Shown: positions 19,175-28,620 of the stretch, one piece after another
How positions within the stretch are numbered: the first letter of the stretch is position 1
Layout of the letters: each line of letters opens with the position of its first letter
Assembly (NCBI GenBank): GCA_018971155.1
Contig: JAGXBI010000006.1
Location: forward strand, 1-33,437
Source: Burkholderiales bacterium
GTDB lineage: Bacteria > Pseudomonadota > Gammaproteobacteria > Burkholderiales > Burkholderiaceae
Direction of reading: 5' to 3'
Length of the DNA: 33,437 nt
Translations under genes and position numbers: made by a program
The notes under the pieces: generated by a model
Databases searched by the model: none
Seen by the model: the letters and a program-made list of their open reading frames with translations, nothing else
What the model was told of the DNA's origin: nothing

Positions 19175-19476
19175 ACGTTCTCACCTCCCTGCAGCAAGTC
19201 GAGCTGACCTTCGGCGGGGCTGTTGTGCGGGAGTTTTTCCAGGATGGCATTGAGCCGCACCTGGGCTTCATCGATCTTGGCTGCGAGCTGATCGCGCTGC
19301 AGGCGCAACTGATCGCGTTCATGCCGCAATTGTTCTGTATTGGCCAGCGCCTGGTCGTGCTCGCCGCGCACACGCTCGAGCTCACTTTGCAGCGCCTGAT
19401 TGTGTTGATGAAAGCGGTGGCTGATCGACACCAATTGTTCAATTCTCTCGGTCAGTCGTTCGAGTTCGGTAAGCAT
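19171..19476 (-). CDS. ZapB-like coiled-coil protein (TIGR02449-type)
   Basis: Coiled-coil 101 aa, 4-bp overlap with zapA; conserved zapB-like/zapA/6S order. Confidence 0.75.
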   Translation of the reverse strand: MLTELERLTERIEQLVSISHRFHQHNQALQSELERVRGEHDQALANTEQLRHERDQLRLQRDQLAAKIDEAQVRLNAILEKLPHNSPAEGQLDLLQGGENV

Positions 19477-19629
19477 AGGGGCTGCATCCTCGTGAATGGC
19501 CTACATTCTAACGGAATCATAGGGCTTTCCAGTAAGAAGCTGTAACAAAACTTCACTTGCTCGCCGATCGCGATTCTTTCCTGGCTGCGCCCGAATTGAC
19601 GCGAACGGCAAGCGCGCCTAAACTTGCAG

Positions 19630-19845
19630 CGCTTTGGTGCTCGCGCGGGCTTTTTGCCTGCGCAGTTAAACGGGAAACAGGGAGTCGCGTCCACTCGGAC
19701 CTGGCCAACCTGTGCTGCCCCCGCAACGGTAAGCAACCTTCCCCGGCACCTGCCAGGGACCAGTCACTCAAGCGCCACTGCGATCGCGGGAAGGCGAGTG
19801 TGCTGCGGTTGCCAGCCCGGATACCGGCCGAAGCGAGTCGGGGAA
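19630..19845 (+). promoter_or_regulatory. Cobalamin (B12) riboswitch aptamer
   Basis: Contains GTTAAACGGGAAACAGGG, CTGTGCTGCCCCCGCAACGGTAAGC, CGCCACTGCGATCGCGGGAAGGC and the B12 box AGCCCGGATACCGGCC; upstream of btuB. Confidence 0.95.
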
Positions 19846-20008
19846 TGGCGCGAGCGGAGGGCTGCGCACCAGTCGGGCGACCGCGCCGCCATGCGCCGGT
19901 GCCTGCGGCTGCGCGATCAGCGCCGCACGCGTGACATTCCCTGTTTGCCAGCGGCTTGCGGGGGAGCAGGCCGGGGCATTCGCTCTGTCACGGAAAATCA
20001 TTACTACA

Positions 20009-21889
20009 ATGCGTCTTCACGCCAATGCGGCCGCGCTCTTCGCGCTGGCCGGTTTGCCGGCACTGCTTGCCGGTGTTGCCAACGCCCAGACCGCCGAGCC
20101 GGTTGCGGCGCTCGACCCCACCGTAGTGACGGCCTCCCGCACCGCACAAAAACTGAGCGACACGCTTGCCAGCACGACGGTCATTTCGCAGCGGCAGATT
20201 CAAAACAGCCAGGCGGCGGATCTGCCCGACCTACTGCGCAGCGTGGCCGGCGTCGAGATGGTCCAGACCGGTGGCCCCGGTTCGCAGGCGAGCATTTTCA
20301 TGCGCGGTGCCAACTCCAATCAGGTGCTGATTCTGATCGATGGCGTCCCGGTGAGTTCAGCCACGACCGGTTTGACCGAGATCGACCAGATCCCCGCCAG
20401 CCAGATCGACCATATCGAAATCGTCCGTGGCAATGTCTCGGCGCTGTATGGCTCGCAGGCGATCGGCGGTGTGATCCAGATTTTTACCAAGCACGGCGGC
20501 CGTCACCCGCCGCGCGTGAGCGCCGAGTTGAGCTATGGCTCGTACGATACGCGCCGCGCGCAGCTCGGCGTGAGCGGCGCATTGGACAAAGCGGGCAATA
20601 CGCAATTCAGCCTGAACGCGTCGACCTACAAGACGCGTGGTTTTTCGGCGATCGATCCGGCGCAGGGCGCGGTTGTCAATCCGACGCCCGGGCAGGGGCC
20701 GAACCCGAACGACAATGGATATGAGAACCGCAGCTTCTCGGCGCAACTCTCGCATCGCCTCAACGCGAACTGGGAAGTCGGCGCGAACTGGTTCCAGACC
20801 GACGGCACGGTCAGCTTCGACAATGCCTATGGCTTGCCGACCGACATCAACGAGACCGACACACGCGTGCGCCTGCTGTCGGCCTACGCGAAGGGTCATC
20901 TGACCGACTGGTGGAGCACGCGGGCGACCGTCTCGCAGGGCAACGACGATAATGCCTCCTATTTGAACGGGCAGGCCAACGGGGACTTCCACACCCGCAC
21001 GCGGCAATTCGACTGGCAAAACGATTTCGCGCTGAGCGCCAACCAGTCGCTGCAAGCCGGCTATGAACATCAGAACCAGGACGTGGCCGCCTCCACCACG
21101 TATGCCTCGACCACGCGACGCGTCGATTCGGTGTTCGCTGGCTATCTGGGCAAATTCGGCCGGAACCAATTGCAGTTGAATGTTCGGCGCGACATGTATT
21201 CGGATTTCGGCGGCGCCAATTCCTACTATGCCGGTTATGGTTTCGCGTTGACGCCGCAATGGAAGCTGCTGGCCAGTCTGAGCGACGCGTTTCGCGCGCC
21301 GACTTTCAACGAACTGTATTACCCGGGCTATGGCAACGCGAATTTGCTGCCCGAGCGTGCGCACTCGCTGGAATTCGGCGTGCAGCACAGTTCGGCGCTG
21401 GGTACCGTGCGCGTCAACGTGTTCCGCACGCGCTACAGCGACCTGATCAATGCGGATCCGCAGATCGGCTACCTCGCGGCGAATATCGACAGTGCCGAGG
21501 TCAAGGGCGTCGAGACCATCTACACGGCAAAGGTGGCCGGGGTCGACGTGAATTTGAACGCCACGCTGCAGAGTCCGGTGGATAATGCCAACGATACGCT
21601 GCTGCCGCGCCGTGCCCGGCGCTTCGCGCGACTGTCGCTGGCGCGCAAAATCGACGGAGTGCGCTGGGGCGCAGAATGGCTGGTCAGTGCCAAGCGTCTC
21701 GACGGCGCGACGCCTTACACACTGGGTGGCTATGGCATCGTCAACCTGAGTGCGCGGTACGACATCAACAAATCCTGGTACGTCGCCGCGCGTCTGGACA
21801 ATGTTTTCAACAAGGCTTACGAGCTTGCATACAGCTACAACACGCCCGGGCGAGCCGCCTATGTCACGCTTGGCTGGCATCCGCGCTAA
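20009..21889 (+). CDS. btuB: TonB-dependent vitamin B12 receptor
   Basis: Signal peptide MRLHANAAALFALAGLPALLAGVANA; TonB box and plug 'DPTVVTASRTAQKLSDTL...FMRGANSNQVLILIDGVPVSSATTGLTEID'; C-terminal aromatic beta-strand; preceded by B12 riboswitch. Confidence 0.93.
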   Translation: MRLHANAAALFALAGLPALLAGVANAQTAEPVAALDPTVVTASRTAQKLSDTLASTTVISQRQIQNSQAADLPDLLRSVAGVEMVQTGGPGSQASIFMRGANSNQVLILIDGVPVSSATTGLTEIDQIPASQIDHIEIVRGNVSALYGSQAIGGVIQIFTKHGGRHPPRVSAELSYGSYDTRRAQLGVSGALDKAGNTQFSLNASTYKTRGFSAIDPAQGAVVNPTPGQGPNPNDNGYENRSFSAQLSHRLNANWEVGANWFQTDGTVSFDNAYGLPTDINETDTRVRLLSAYAKGHLTDWWSTRATVSQGNDDNASYLNGQANGDFHTRTRQFDWQNDFALSANQSLQAGYEHQNQDVAASTTYASTTRRVDSVFAGYLGKFGRNQLQLNVRRDMYSDFGGANSYYAGYGFALTPQWKLLASLSDAFRAPTFNELYYPGYGNANLLPERAHSLEFGVQHSSALGTVRVNVFRTRYSDLINADPQIGYLAANIDSAEVKGVETIYTAKVAGVDVNLNATLQSPVDNANDTLLPRRARRFARLSLARKIDGVRWGAEWLVSAKRLDGATPYTLGGYGIVNLSARYDINKSWYVAARLDNVFNKAYELAYSYNTPGRAAYVTLGWHPR

Positions 21890-21913
21890 GCGCTTGCCGA
21901 GCGCCGCCGTCTC

Positions 21914-22906
21914 ATGACGCCGCGCCGCGCTTTGACCATCTGGTGCGTGCTGGCGCTGGCCGCGACGCTGGCGCTGGCCGCCTCGCTCATGCTCGGCAGC
22001 GTGCGGGTGCCCGCCGGCGCGCTGCTGGACTTGCTGCGCGGGCGTGTCGACGGACTGGCCGGCAGCGTGGTCCTCGACTTGCGCCTGCCGCGCGCGCTGT
22101 CGGCTTTCGCCTGCGGCGGGTTGCTGGCGCTGGCCGGCGCGCTGATGCAGGTGCTGCTGCGCAATCCGTTGGCCGATCCGTATGTGCTCGGCGTCTCGGG
22201 CGGGGCGGGCGTGTTCGCACTGTTGGCGCTGCTGCTGGCGTTGCCGATGATCTGGGTACAGGCCAGCGCATTCGTCGGCGCATTATTGGCGATTTCACTG
22301 GTAATGGGGCTGGCGCGGCAAGACTTCCTGCGGGCCGATGCCATCGACGGCAGCCCGCGCCTGTTGCTCACCGGCGTGGTGTTGGCAACCGGGTGGGGCG
22401 CGGCTGCCGCCCTGATACTGACGCTGGCGCCCGACGCCGGATTGCGCGGCATGTTGTTCTGGCTCACCGGCGACCTGAACGGTGCGAGCCAGGGATGGCC
22501 GGCACTGGCCGCCCTGGCGCTGCTGCTGCTGGCGAGCTACCCGTCGGCGCATCGCCTTAACGCGTTGCTGCGCGGTGAGATGGTGGCGCAGTCGGTTGGC
22601 GTGGCGGTGGCGCCGCTGCGCTTGCGCATTTACCTGGTGGCGTCGCTGGCGACCGCCGTGGCGGTGACCACGGCCGGCGCGATCGGGTTCGTCGGCCTGG
22701 TGATTCCGCACATGCTGCGACTCGCATTCGGCAACGATCAGCGCATGCTGCTGCCGGCGGCCGCGCTCGGCGGCGGCACGTTGCTGATGTTGGCCGATCT
22801 GGCCGCGCGCACCGTGATCGCGCCGGCGCAATTGCCGGTCGGCATCATCACCGCGCTGGTGGGCGTGCCGGCGTTCCTGTGGCTGCTGCTGCGCAGGCGG
22901 GCATGA
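21914..22906 (+). CDS. btuC: Cobalamin/FecCD-family ABC transporter permease
   Basis: 'LRLPRALSAFACGGLLALAGALMQVLLRNPLADPYVLGVSGGAG', 'GAIGFVGLVIPHMLRL' FecCD signatures. Confidence 0.9.
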   Translation: MTPRRALTIWCVLALAATLALAASLMLGSVRVPAGALLDLLRGRVDGLAGSVVLDLRLPRALSAFACGGLLALAGALMQVLLRNPLADPYVLGVSGGAGVFALLALLLALPMIWVQASAFVGALLAISLVMGLARQDFLRADAIDGSPRLLLTGVVLATGWGAAAALILTLAPDAGLRGMLFWLTGDLNGASQGWPALAALALLLLASYPSAHRLNALLRGEMVAQSVGVAVAPLRLRIYLVASLATAVAVTTAGAIGFVGLVIPHMLRLAFGNDQRMLLPAAALGGGTLLMLADLAARTVIAPAQLPVGIITALVGVPAFLWLLLRRRA

Positions 22907-23781
22907 TGACGGCGTCCGCTCCGATGCCGGCAACCGGCAGCCCGCTGATCGCGCGCGCCCTGTGCCTGCATGCCGGCGAACGGGTCCTGATACATGGCCT
23001 CGACCTGACGTGCGGGGCCGGTCAGATCTGGTGCGTGGCTGGCCCCAACGGCGCCGGAAAAACCACGTTGCTCCACACTTTGGCGGGCTTGCGTCGCCGC
23101 CACGCGGATGAGTCCGGCGAGGTGCTGTTGGGTGGCCGACCGCTTTTGCAGTGGCGGCCCGAAGCGCTGGCCCGGCAGCGCGCCTTTATGCCGCAGCACA
23201 CGCATGATGCATTCGGCGCCACGGTGCTCGAGACGGTGCTGGCCGGCCGTCATCCCTACCTGGTGCAGGGGCGCTGGGGCACCTGGGAGAGCGCCGCCGA
23301 CGTGGCGCACGCGCAGGCGGCCTTGCATGCGCTGTCGCTCGATTCGTTGGCCGGTCGCGACGTCATCACGCTCTCGGGCGGCGAGCGCCAACGCGTCAGA
23401 CTGGCCGCGCTACTGGCGCAGCAGGCGCCGCTGATGATGCTCGATGAGCCCGTGACTCATCTCGATCTGCATCACCAGATCGATTGCCTGCAAGTGCTGG
23501 CGCGGCACGTTGCCCAAGCGGGCGGCCCGGTGCTGTTTTCGTGCCACGATCTGAATCTCGGGCGAAGGTTTGCCACGCATGCGCTGCTGCTCGACGGTCG
23601 CGGCGGCTGGCGCGCCGGCCCGGCCCGTGAGATTCTGTCGCCAGCGTATTGCAGCGAAGCATTCGGCTACCCGTTGATAATGTTGCGCGACGGTCCCCAC
23701 GAGGCGCTGATTCCCGCAATAGGCGACCAACAACCACGTGTCCGGCAGGATAGCCGCGCACCATCCGGCACTGAACCTTGA
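22903..23781 (+). CDS. btuD: Cobalamin ABC transporter ATP-binding protein
   Basis: Walker A '[12 protein letters not shown]', signature '[18 protein letters not shown]', Walker B '[12 protein letters not shown]'; ATGA overlap with btuC. Confidence 0.9.
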   Translation: MMTASAPMPATGSPLIARALCLHAGERVLIHGLDLTCGAGQIWCVAGPNGAGKTTLLHTLAGLRRRHADESGEVLLGGRPLLQWRPEALARQRAFMPQHTHDAFGATVLETVLAGRHPYLVQGRWGTWESAADVAHAQAALHALSLDSLAGRDVITLSGGERQRVRLAALLAQQAPLMMLDEPVTHLDLHHQIDCLQVLARHVAQAGGPVLFSCHDLNLGRRFATHALLLDGRGGWRAGPAREILSPAYCSEAFGYPLIMLRDGPHEALIPAIGDQQPRVRQDSRAPSGTEP

Positions 23782-23788
23782 GGCCATC

Positions 23789-24853
23789 ATGACGACTCCC
23801 GCTATGTCCTTCGAATTTGCCATTCCGGCCGTCGACCCGCTCGACCGTTCGCTGCAGCCGGAATTGCAGCTGGCCATCGACCGCAAAACAAAGCCGCCGG
23901 GCAGCCTGGGCCAACTGGAGCGCGTCGCGCTGCAACTCGGCCTGATTCAGCAAAGCGCCAACCCGGTGGTGCGACGGCCCGCGATGATCGTGTTCGCAGG
24001 CGATCACGGCATCGCCCAGGCAGGCGTGAGTCCCTATCCGCAGGCGGTGACGGCCCAGATGGTGCTCAACTTCCTGGCCGGCGGAGCGGCCATCAATGCG
24101 TTCTGCCGCCTCAACGACATGACACTGGAAGTGGTCAACGCCGGTGTCGCGTCGGCTCTGCCGAGTCATCGCCAACTGATCGATATGGCGATCGCGCGCG
24201 GCACGCGCAACTTCCTGGAGGGGCCGGCGATGAGCGCCGCCGAGCTGGCTCAGGCAATGGCGGCCGGCATGGCCCGCGTCGAGCACCACGCGCGACACGG
24301 CACCAATGTGATGGGCTTCGGCGAGATGGGTATTGCCAATACCTCGTCGGCCGCATGCCTGATGCAGCGCCTGTGCGGGTTGCCGCTGGAAGTCTGTGTC
24401 GGCCGCGGTACCGGGCTCGACGACGCGGGCCTGGCGCGCAAGCGCGAGATTCTGGCGCGCGCGCTGGTTCGCCACCCGACGACGGCGGACCCGCTCGAGA
24501 CGCTGGCGGTGTTCGGCGGTTTCGAGATCGCCATGATGACCGGCGCCTATCTGGCGGCGGCGCGCTCGCGCATGCTGATTCTGGTGGACGGGTTCATCGC
24601 GACCGCGGCGTTGCTGGTGGCGCACGCGGTCGCCCCGGCGGTGCTCGACTATTGCGTGTTCTCGCACGTCTCGGACGAAACCGGGCACCGCGCGATGCTC
24701 GAGCGCCTGCACGCCGAGCCGCTGCTGGCGCTCGATCTGCGGCTCGGCGAGGGCACGGGCGCCGCGCTTGCGCTGCCGCTGGTGCGCGCGGCGACGGCGT
24801 TCCTGGGCGAAATGGCGACATTCGACGCCGCCGGCGTAAGCGATCGGGCATAA
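23789..24853 (+). CDS. cobT: Nicotinate-nucleotide--dimethylbenzimidazole phosphoribosyltransferase
   Basis: '[26 protein letters not shown]', '[36 protein letters not shown]', '[14 protein letters not shown]'. Confidence 0.96.
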   Translation: MTTPAMSFEFAIPAVDPLDRSLQPELQLAIDRKTKPPGSLGQLERVALQLGLIQQSANPVVRRPAMIVFAGDHGIAQAGVSPYPQAVTAQMVLNFLAGGAAINAFCRLNDMTLEVVNAGVASALPSHRQLIDMAIARGTRNFLEGPAMSAAELAQAMAAGMARVEHHARHGTNVMGFGEMGIANTSSAACLMQRLCGLPLEVCVGRGTGLDDAGLARKREILARALVRHPTTADPLETLAVFGGFEIAMMTGAYLAAARSRMLILVDGFIATAALLVAHAVAPAVLDYCVFSHVSDETGHRAMLERLHAEPLLALDLRLGEGTGAALALPLVRAATAFLGEMATFDAAGVSDRA

Positions 24854-24863
24854 GGCGTCAAGC

Positions 24864-25640
24864 ATGCGAGCGTTGACCAGGATGCGCGAGGAACTCCGCT
24901 ATCTGCTCACGGCATTGGGGTATTTCACGCGCGTGCCGATCCCCGCCTGGGTCGGCTACGCGCCCCGGCAACTGAACGCGGCGGCGCGCTATTTCCCGCT
25001 GATCGGCTTGCTGGTGGGCGCCGCCGGCGCAGCCGTGTACGGCGCAGCCGTGCTGGCCTGGCCGCCGCGCGTGGCCATTTTGCTGAGCATGGCCGCGACG
25101 CTATGGCTCACCGGCGGCTTTCACGAGGATGGTCTGGCCGATTGTTGCGACGCCTTCGGCGGTGGTATGACGCGCGAGAGAACGCTCGAGATCATGCACG
25201 ATTCGCGCATCGGCGCATTCGGCGCGCTGGGGCTGACGATCGCGCTGCTGCTGAAGTGGGAGACGCTGGCCCAACTGCAATTGCGCCTGGGGTCGACCGG
25301 CTTGTCATGGGCGCTGGTGGCTGGCCATGCCGCGAGTCGCAGCGTGGCGATCAGCTATCTGCGCACGCTCGATTACGTGCGCGCCGAAGGCAAGGCCAAG
25401 CCGGTGGCGCAACGCCTTGGCAAGGGTGCGCTGGGCTGGGCGCTGCTATGGGGGCTGCCGTGGCTGCTTTGGCCGCGCTGGCAGGCGGGACTCGTCGCGC
25501 TGGCGGTGCTGGCGGTACTGCGTTGGCGGCTCGGCCGCTGGTTCGCACGGCGTCTGGGCGGCTACACGGGCGACTGCCTTGGTTTCGCGCAGCAGATTTT
25601 CGAGCTGGCAATCTATTTGGTGCTGTGCGCATGGAGTTGA
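24864..25640 (+). CDS. cobS: Adenosylcobinamide-GDP ribazoletransferase
   Basis: 'LTALGYFTRVPIP', 'TGGFHEDGLADCCDAFGGGMTRERTLEIMHDSRIGAFG' CobS signatures. Confidence 0.96.
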   Translation: MRALTRMREELRYLLTALGYFTRVPIPAWVGYAPRQLNAAARYFPLIGLLVGAAGAAVYGAAVLAWPPRVAILLSMAATLWLTGGFHEDGLADCCDAFGGGMTRERTLEIMHDSRIGAFGALGLTIALLLKWETLAQLQLRLGSTGLSWALVAGHAASRSVAISYLRTLDYVRAEGKAKPVAQRLGKGALGWALLWGLPWLLWPRWQAGLVALAVLAVLRWRLGRWFARRLGGYTGDCLGFAQQIFELAIYLVLCAWS

Positions 25641-26224
25641 TTTTGCTGCGCCATCCGCCGCCCGACGTGCCAGCTGGCGTGTGCTACGGCCAGAGCGACA
25701 TCGGTCTTGACCCGTCCCGGTTCGAGGCGACCATCGCTGACATGAGCGCGCGGCTCGAGCAGGCCTTCGTACGAACCGGCCCCGCCGCATCCACCGCACG
25801 GCGCATGGTGAGCAGCCCGCTCAAACGTTGCGCGCTGGCGGCCGAACGCCTGGCCGCTCACCACGGGCTGCCGCTTGCCTACGACGAAAGACTGGCGGAA
25901 ATGCATTTCGGCGCTTGGGAAATGCAACCCTGGCTTTCGATTGCACGCGAGGACATCGACGCCTGGGCGGCTGCGCCGACGCATTACGCGTCACCGGGCG
26001 GCGAATCCGCGCGCGATGTGGCACGGCGCGTGCACGCCTGGCGCACGCGGGTCGATGGCGATGTCCTGGTGGTCGTCACGCACCTGGGGCCGATACGGCT
26101 GTTGGCCGCGCAATGCCTGGGCTTGCCGATGCTGGCGTGCCAGCAGTGGCCATTGGCGTTCGGCGGTGTGTGCCAGCTGCGTTGCCATGCTCAGCATGCC
26201 GAACTGATTTGCTGGGGCGGATGA
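25631..26224 (+). CDS. cobC: Histidine phosphatase family protein, probable alpha-ribazole phosphatase
   Basis: Starts MELILLRHPPPDVPAGVCYGQSDIGL, overlapping the cobS end; RHG-like 'LLRHP' and 'VVVTHLGPIRLL'; genomic context. Confidence 0.87.
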   Translation: MELILLRHPPPDVPAGVCYGQSDIGLDPSRFEATIADMSARLEQAFVRTGPAASTARRMVSSPLKRCALAAERLAAHHGLPLAYDERLAEMHFGAWEMQPWLSIAREDIDAWAAAPTHYASPGGESARDVARRVHAWRTRVDGDVLVVVTHLGPIRLLAAQCLGLPMLACQQWPLAFGGVCQLRCHAQHAELICWGG

Positions 26225-26244
26225 GCGCCATGGGCTCGCGCGTA

Positions 26245-27195
26245 TTATCGGCTGGCCGCGAGCCGCTGCCTGGCCCGATCGAGGTCGCGACACATGATTT
26301 GCGCGCCTTGCAGGACGCGCGGGCCGGGCCGGTCGATCAGATCACCGTCGATGGAGAACAAATTGTGGTGGGCCACGGCGCTCAACTGCGGCCAGCGGCG
26401 CCACATCGCGAGATCGGCCAGCGGCCTGGTGGCGGGCGTGGCGCCCACCGTTGCGGTAAACATCGCTTGCGGGTTGGCCGCAAGCACAGCCTCGGTGGAC
26501 ACCGTGGGCACCAGCGCTCCAAGATCGGCGAAAACGTTGCGTCCGCCACACAGGCGGATGACGTCGCTGACCATTTGCGAGCCGTTGATCGTCATCAGCG
26601 GGTTCTGCCAGACCTGGAAGAACACGCTGACCGGCGCCTGCCCGGCATACGTGCGCTGCAGTGCATCGTAGCGGCTGCGAAACTGGAGCGCGGCGCGCGC
26701 GGCAACGGCCGAGGTACCCAGCAATTGGCCAAGCCGCTCGATTTCACCGGGAATATCCGTCAAGCGGCGGGGTTCACTGTAGAACATTGGAATACCAAGC
26801 TGCCTGAGTTTATCGATCTGGCGTTGCGCGTTGCCATGCAGCCACACTACCAGCAGGTCAGGCTTGAGGGCCGCGATGCGTTCCAGATCGAGCGCTGTGC
26901 TGTCTCCCACCCGAGGGATTTGCCGGGCCGGAGGCGGGTAGTCGCTATAGGTCACCGCGCCGACGACGCGCGCGCCGCCGCCTGCGGCATACAGCAGTTC
27001 GGTCGCGTGGGGCGCCAGACTCACGATGCGCTGCGCCGGATGTTTCAAAGTCACGGGCGCGCCGCTGTCGTCGATGACGGAGATGGCCGCATGCGCGCTC
27101 TGCAAGGCCAGCGTGCCGATCATGCAGGCAAGCAGGGCAAGCGTTCGCAGCAGGCGATTGGCGATCGGTGGCATGGCGTGGCGGGTCTGGCGCAA
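26245..27195 (-). CDS. btuF: Cobalamin ABC transporter substrate-binding protein
   Basis: Signal peptide; 'PAQRIVSLAPHATELLYAAGGGARVVGAVTYSDYPPPARQIPRVGDSTALDLERIAALKPDLLVVW' is typical BtuF/FhuD family. Confidence 0.9.
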   Translation of the reverse strand: MRQTRHAMPPIANRLLRTLALLACMIGTLALQSAHAAISVIDDSGAPVTLKHPAQRIVSLAPHATELLYAAGGGARVVGAVTYSDYPPPARQIPRVGDSTALDLERIAALKPDLLVVWLHGNAQRQIDKLRQLGIPMFYSEPRRLTDIPGEIERLGQLLGTSAVAARAALQFRSRYDALQRTYAGQAPVSVFFQVWQNPLMTINGSQMVSDVIRLCGGRNVFADLGALVPTVSTEAVLAANPQAMFTATVGATPATRPLADLAMWRRWPQLSAVAHHNLFSIDGDLIDRPGPRVLQGAQIMCRDLDRARQRLAASR

Positions 27196-27309
27196 GAGCC
27201 CGCTATTGTGCGATAAACGTGTCGGGTTGTCAGGTGCGGTGCGCGTCGCGGCGAACCGGCGCGGGGCCGACGGTGTCGAATTCGTTATTGCGCGACGAGG
27301 GGAATGCGG

Positions 27310-27459
27310 ATGAATCGGCTAATTGGTATTTGGCTGGCAAGCGGATTGTTGGCCTGCCTGTTGAGCGCATGCGCAAGCAATGGGGCGGGCGGCGCGGGCG
27401 GATCGAGCGTTTCCGCGTATGGCGTGATCGACGGCGGCATGACGTTTCACAGCAAATAG
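27310..27459 (+). CDS. Very small lipoprotein (49 aa) with porin-strand-like tail
   Basis: Hand translation: MNRLIGIWLASGLLACLLSACASNGAGGAGGSSVSAYGVIDGGMTFHSK*; lipobox LLSAC; intrinsic terminator directly downstream; below the ORF-track length cut-off. Confidence 0.65.
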   Translation: MNRLIGIWLASGLLACLLSACASNGAGGAGGSSVSAYGVIDGGMTFHSK

Positions 27460-27474
27460 GCTGGACGATGCTCG

Positions 27475-27520
27475 AAACACAACGCCCCGCGTGCTGCGAC
27501 GCACGCGGGGCGTTGTGTTT
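27475..27520. terminator. Bidirectional terminator with 20-bp perfect stem
   Basis: AAACACAACGCCCCGCGTGC-tgcgac-GCACGCGGGGCGTTGTGTTT between two convergent small lipoprotein genes. Confidence 0.9.
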
Positions 27521-27534
27521 TACGGCGAACCGGA

Positions 27535-27762
27535 TTACTGCGAGGCGCCGCCCGGTGCGGCAGGAGCCGCGCTCGGGGCGCTGGCCCCGGCACCGCTCGC
27601 GCCGCTGTCCATGCTGCCACTGGGCGTGGCGGCCGGGGCCGCTTGCTGCGTGGTGGTGTCGGAAGATGCCGGCGCAGTGCTTTCTTCAGACTTCTTCTGG
27701 CAACCAGCGATAACGACAACGGTGGTCAATAACGTAGCGATCAACAACGTCAGTTTCTTCAT
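27535..27762 (-). CDS. Small Ala/Ser/Pro-rich lipoprotein (75 aa)
   Basis: MKKLTLLIATLLTTVVVIAGCQKKSEES...; signal peptide plus lipobox VIAGC; AGGAGAAAGGTG Shine-Dalgarno upstream. Confidence 0.75.
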   Translation of the reverse strand: MKKLTLLIATLLTTVVVIAGCQKKSEESTAPASSDTTTQQAAPAATPSGSMDSGASGAGASAPSAAPAAPGGASQ

Positions 27763-28039
27763 TTGTTCACCTTTCTCCTAGTTTGCACACTAAAGCGTTT
27801 TTAGTTTAACGCCGAGCCGCGCCTCAGGTGTGTGTTTTTGTTGTAAAAATGATTCAATTTGTAACGAGGCGGCACACCATATCGGCGCGAGCGCATGTCG
27901 GCCGGCTGCCTGGCGCGTCCTGGCGGGTATTCGGGGGCCGGCCGTGCCGGTTGCGAGGATTACGCGGATTACGCGGAGAATGCGGGGCGGCGGCGACTGC
28001 CGGCCAACGCGTGGCAACCTCGTGGCGAAGCCGTATGGC

Positions 28040-28585
28040 TTATCCCTTGACCGGCACGGCGATGCCCGCGACCATCAGGCACACCCGCGAGCAGCGCGCT
28101 GCGAGCTGCTGATTGAGACGCCCGAGTTCGTCGACGAATTGTCGCGTCATCGCACCCATCGGAATCACGCCCATGCCGATTTCGTTGCTGACCAGGATGA
28201 TCTTGCCGGGCGGGTCGCGCAGCACATCGTCGAGCGCTTTCACGGCCTGCGCCCACGCCGCTGGCGAGGCTGCCGGGCCGTCGGGCGGACAGAGCCAGGC
28301 GGCGGTCCACAGCGTGAGACAATCGACCAGCACGCAATGCCCGGGCCGGGCTGCCTCGGCGAGTGCACCAGCCAGATCGCGGCCGACTTCGCGCAGTTGC
28401 CAATGCGCCGGGCGTCGCGTCCGATGCACTGCGATGCGCTCGGCCATTTCGGCATCCGCTATCTGCGCAGTGGCGAGATAAGTGACCGGCAGGCCGCTAT
28501 CGCGCGCGAGCCGTTCGGCGTAAGCGCTTTTGCCGGAGCGGGCACCGCCGAGCACGAGCAGCGAGTCCGGCGCGGGATTGGCCAT
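28040..28585 (-). CDS. cobU: Bifunctional adenosylcobinamide kinase / adenosylcobinamide-phosphate guanylyltransferase
   Basis: 'LLVLGGARSGKSAYAERLA' P-loop, 'VLVDCLTLW', 'ILVSNEIGMGVIPMGAMTRQFVDELGRLNQQLA'. Confidence 0.95.
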   Translation of the reverse strand: MANPAPDSLLVLGGARSGKSAYAERLARDSGLPVTYLATAQIADAEMAERIAVHRTRRPAHWQLREVGRDLAGALAEAARPGHCVLVDCLTLWTAAWLCPPDGPAASPAAWAQAVKALDDVLRDPPGKIILVSNEIGMGVIPMGAMTRQFVDELGRLNQQLAARCSRVCLMVAGIAVPVKG

Positions 28586-28620
28586 ACGGTCTGTGTGTCG
28601 CGCGGCTCTGGACGACGGAC

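Noticed and set aside
19624-20724. 366-aa plus ORF covering the riboswitch and start of btuB
   Set aside because: Out of frame with btuB and overlaps a well-supported cobalamin riboswitch
27168-27713. 181-aa plus ORF across the two small lipoprotein genes
   Set aside because: Runs through the bidirectional terminator and antisense to the 75-aa lipoprotein; no domain signal
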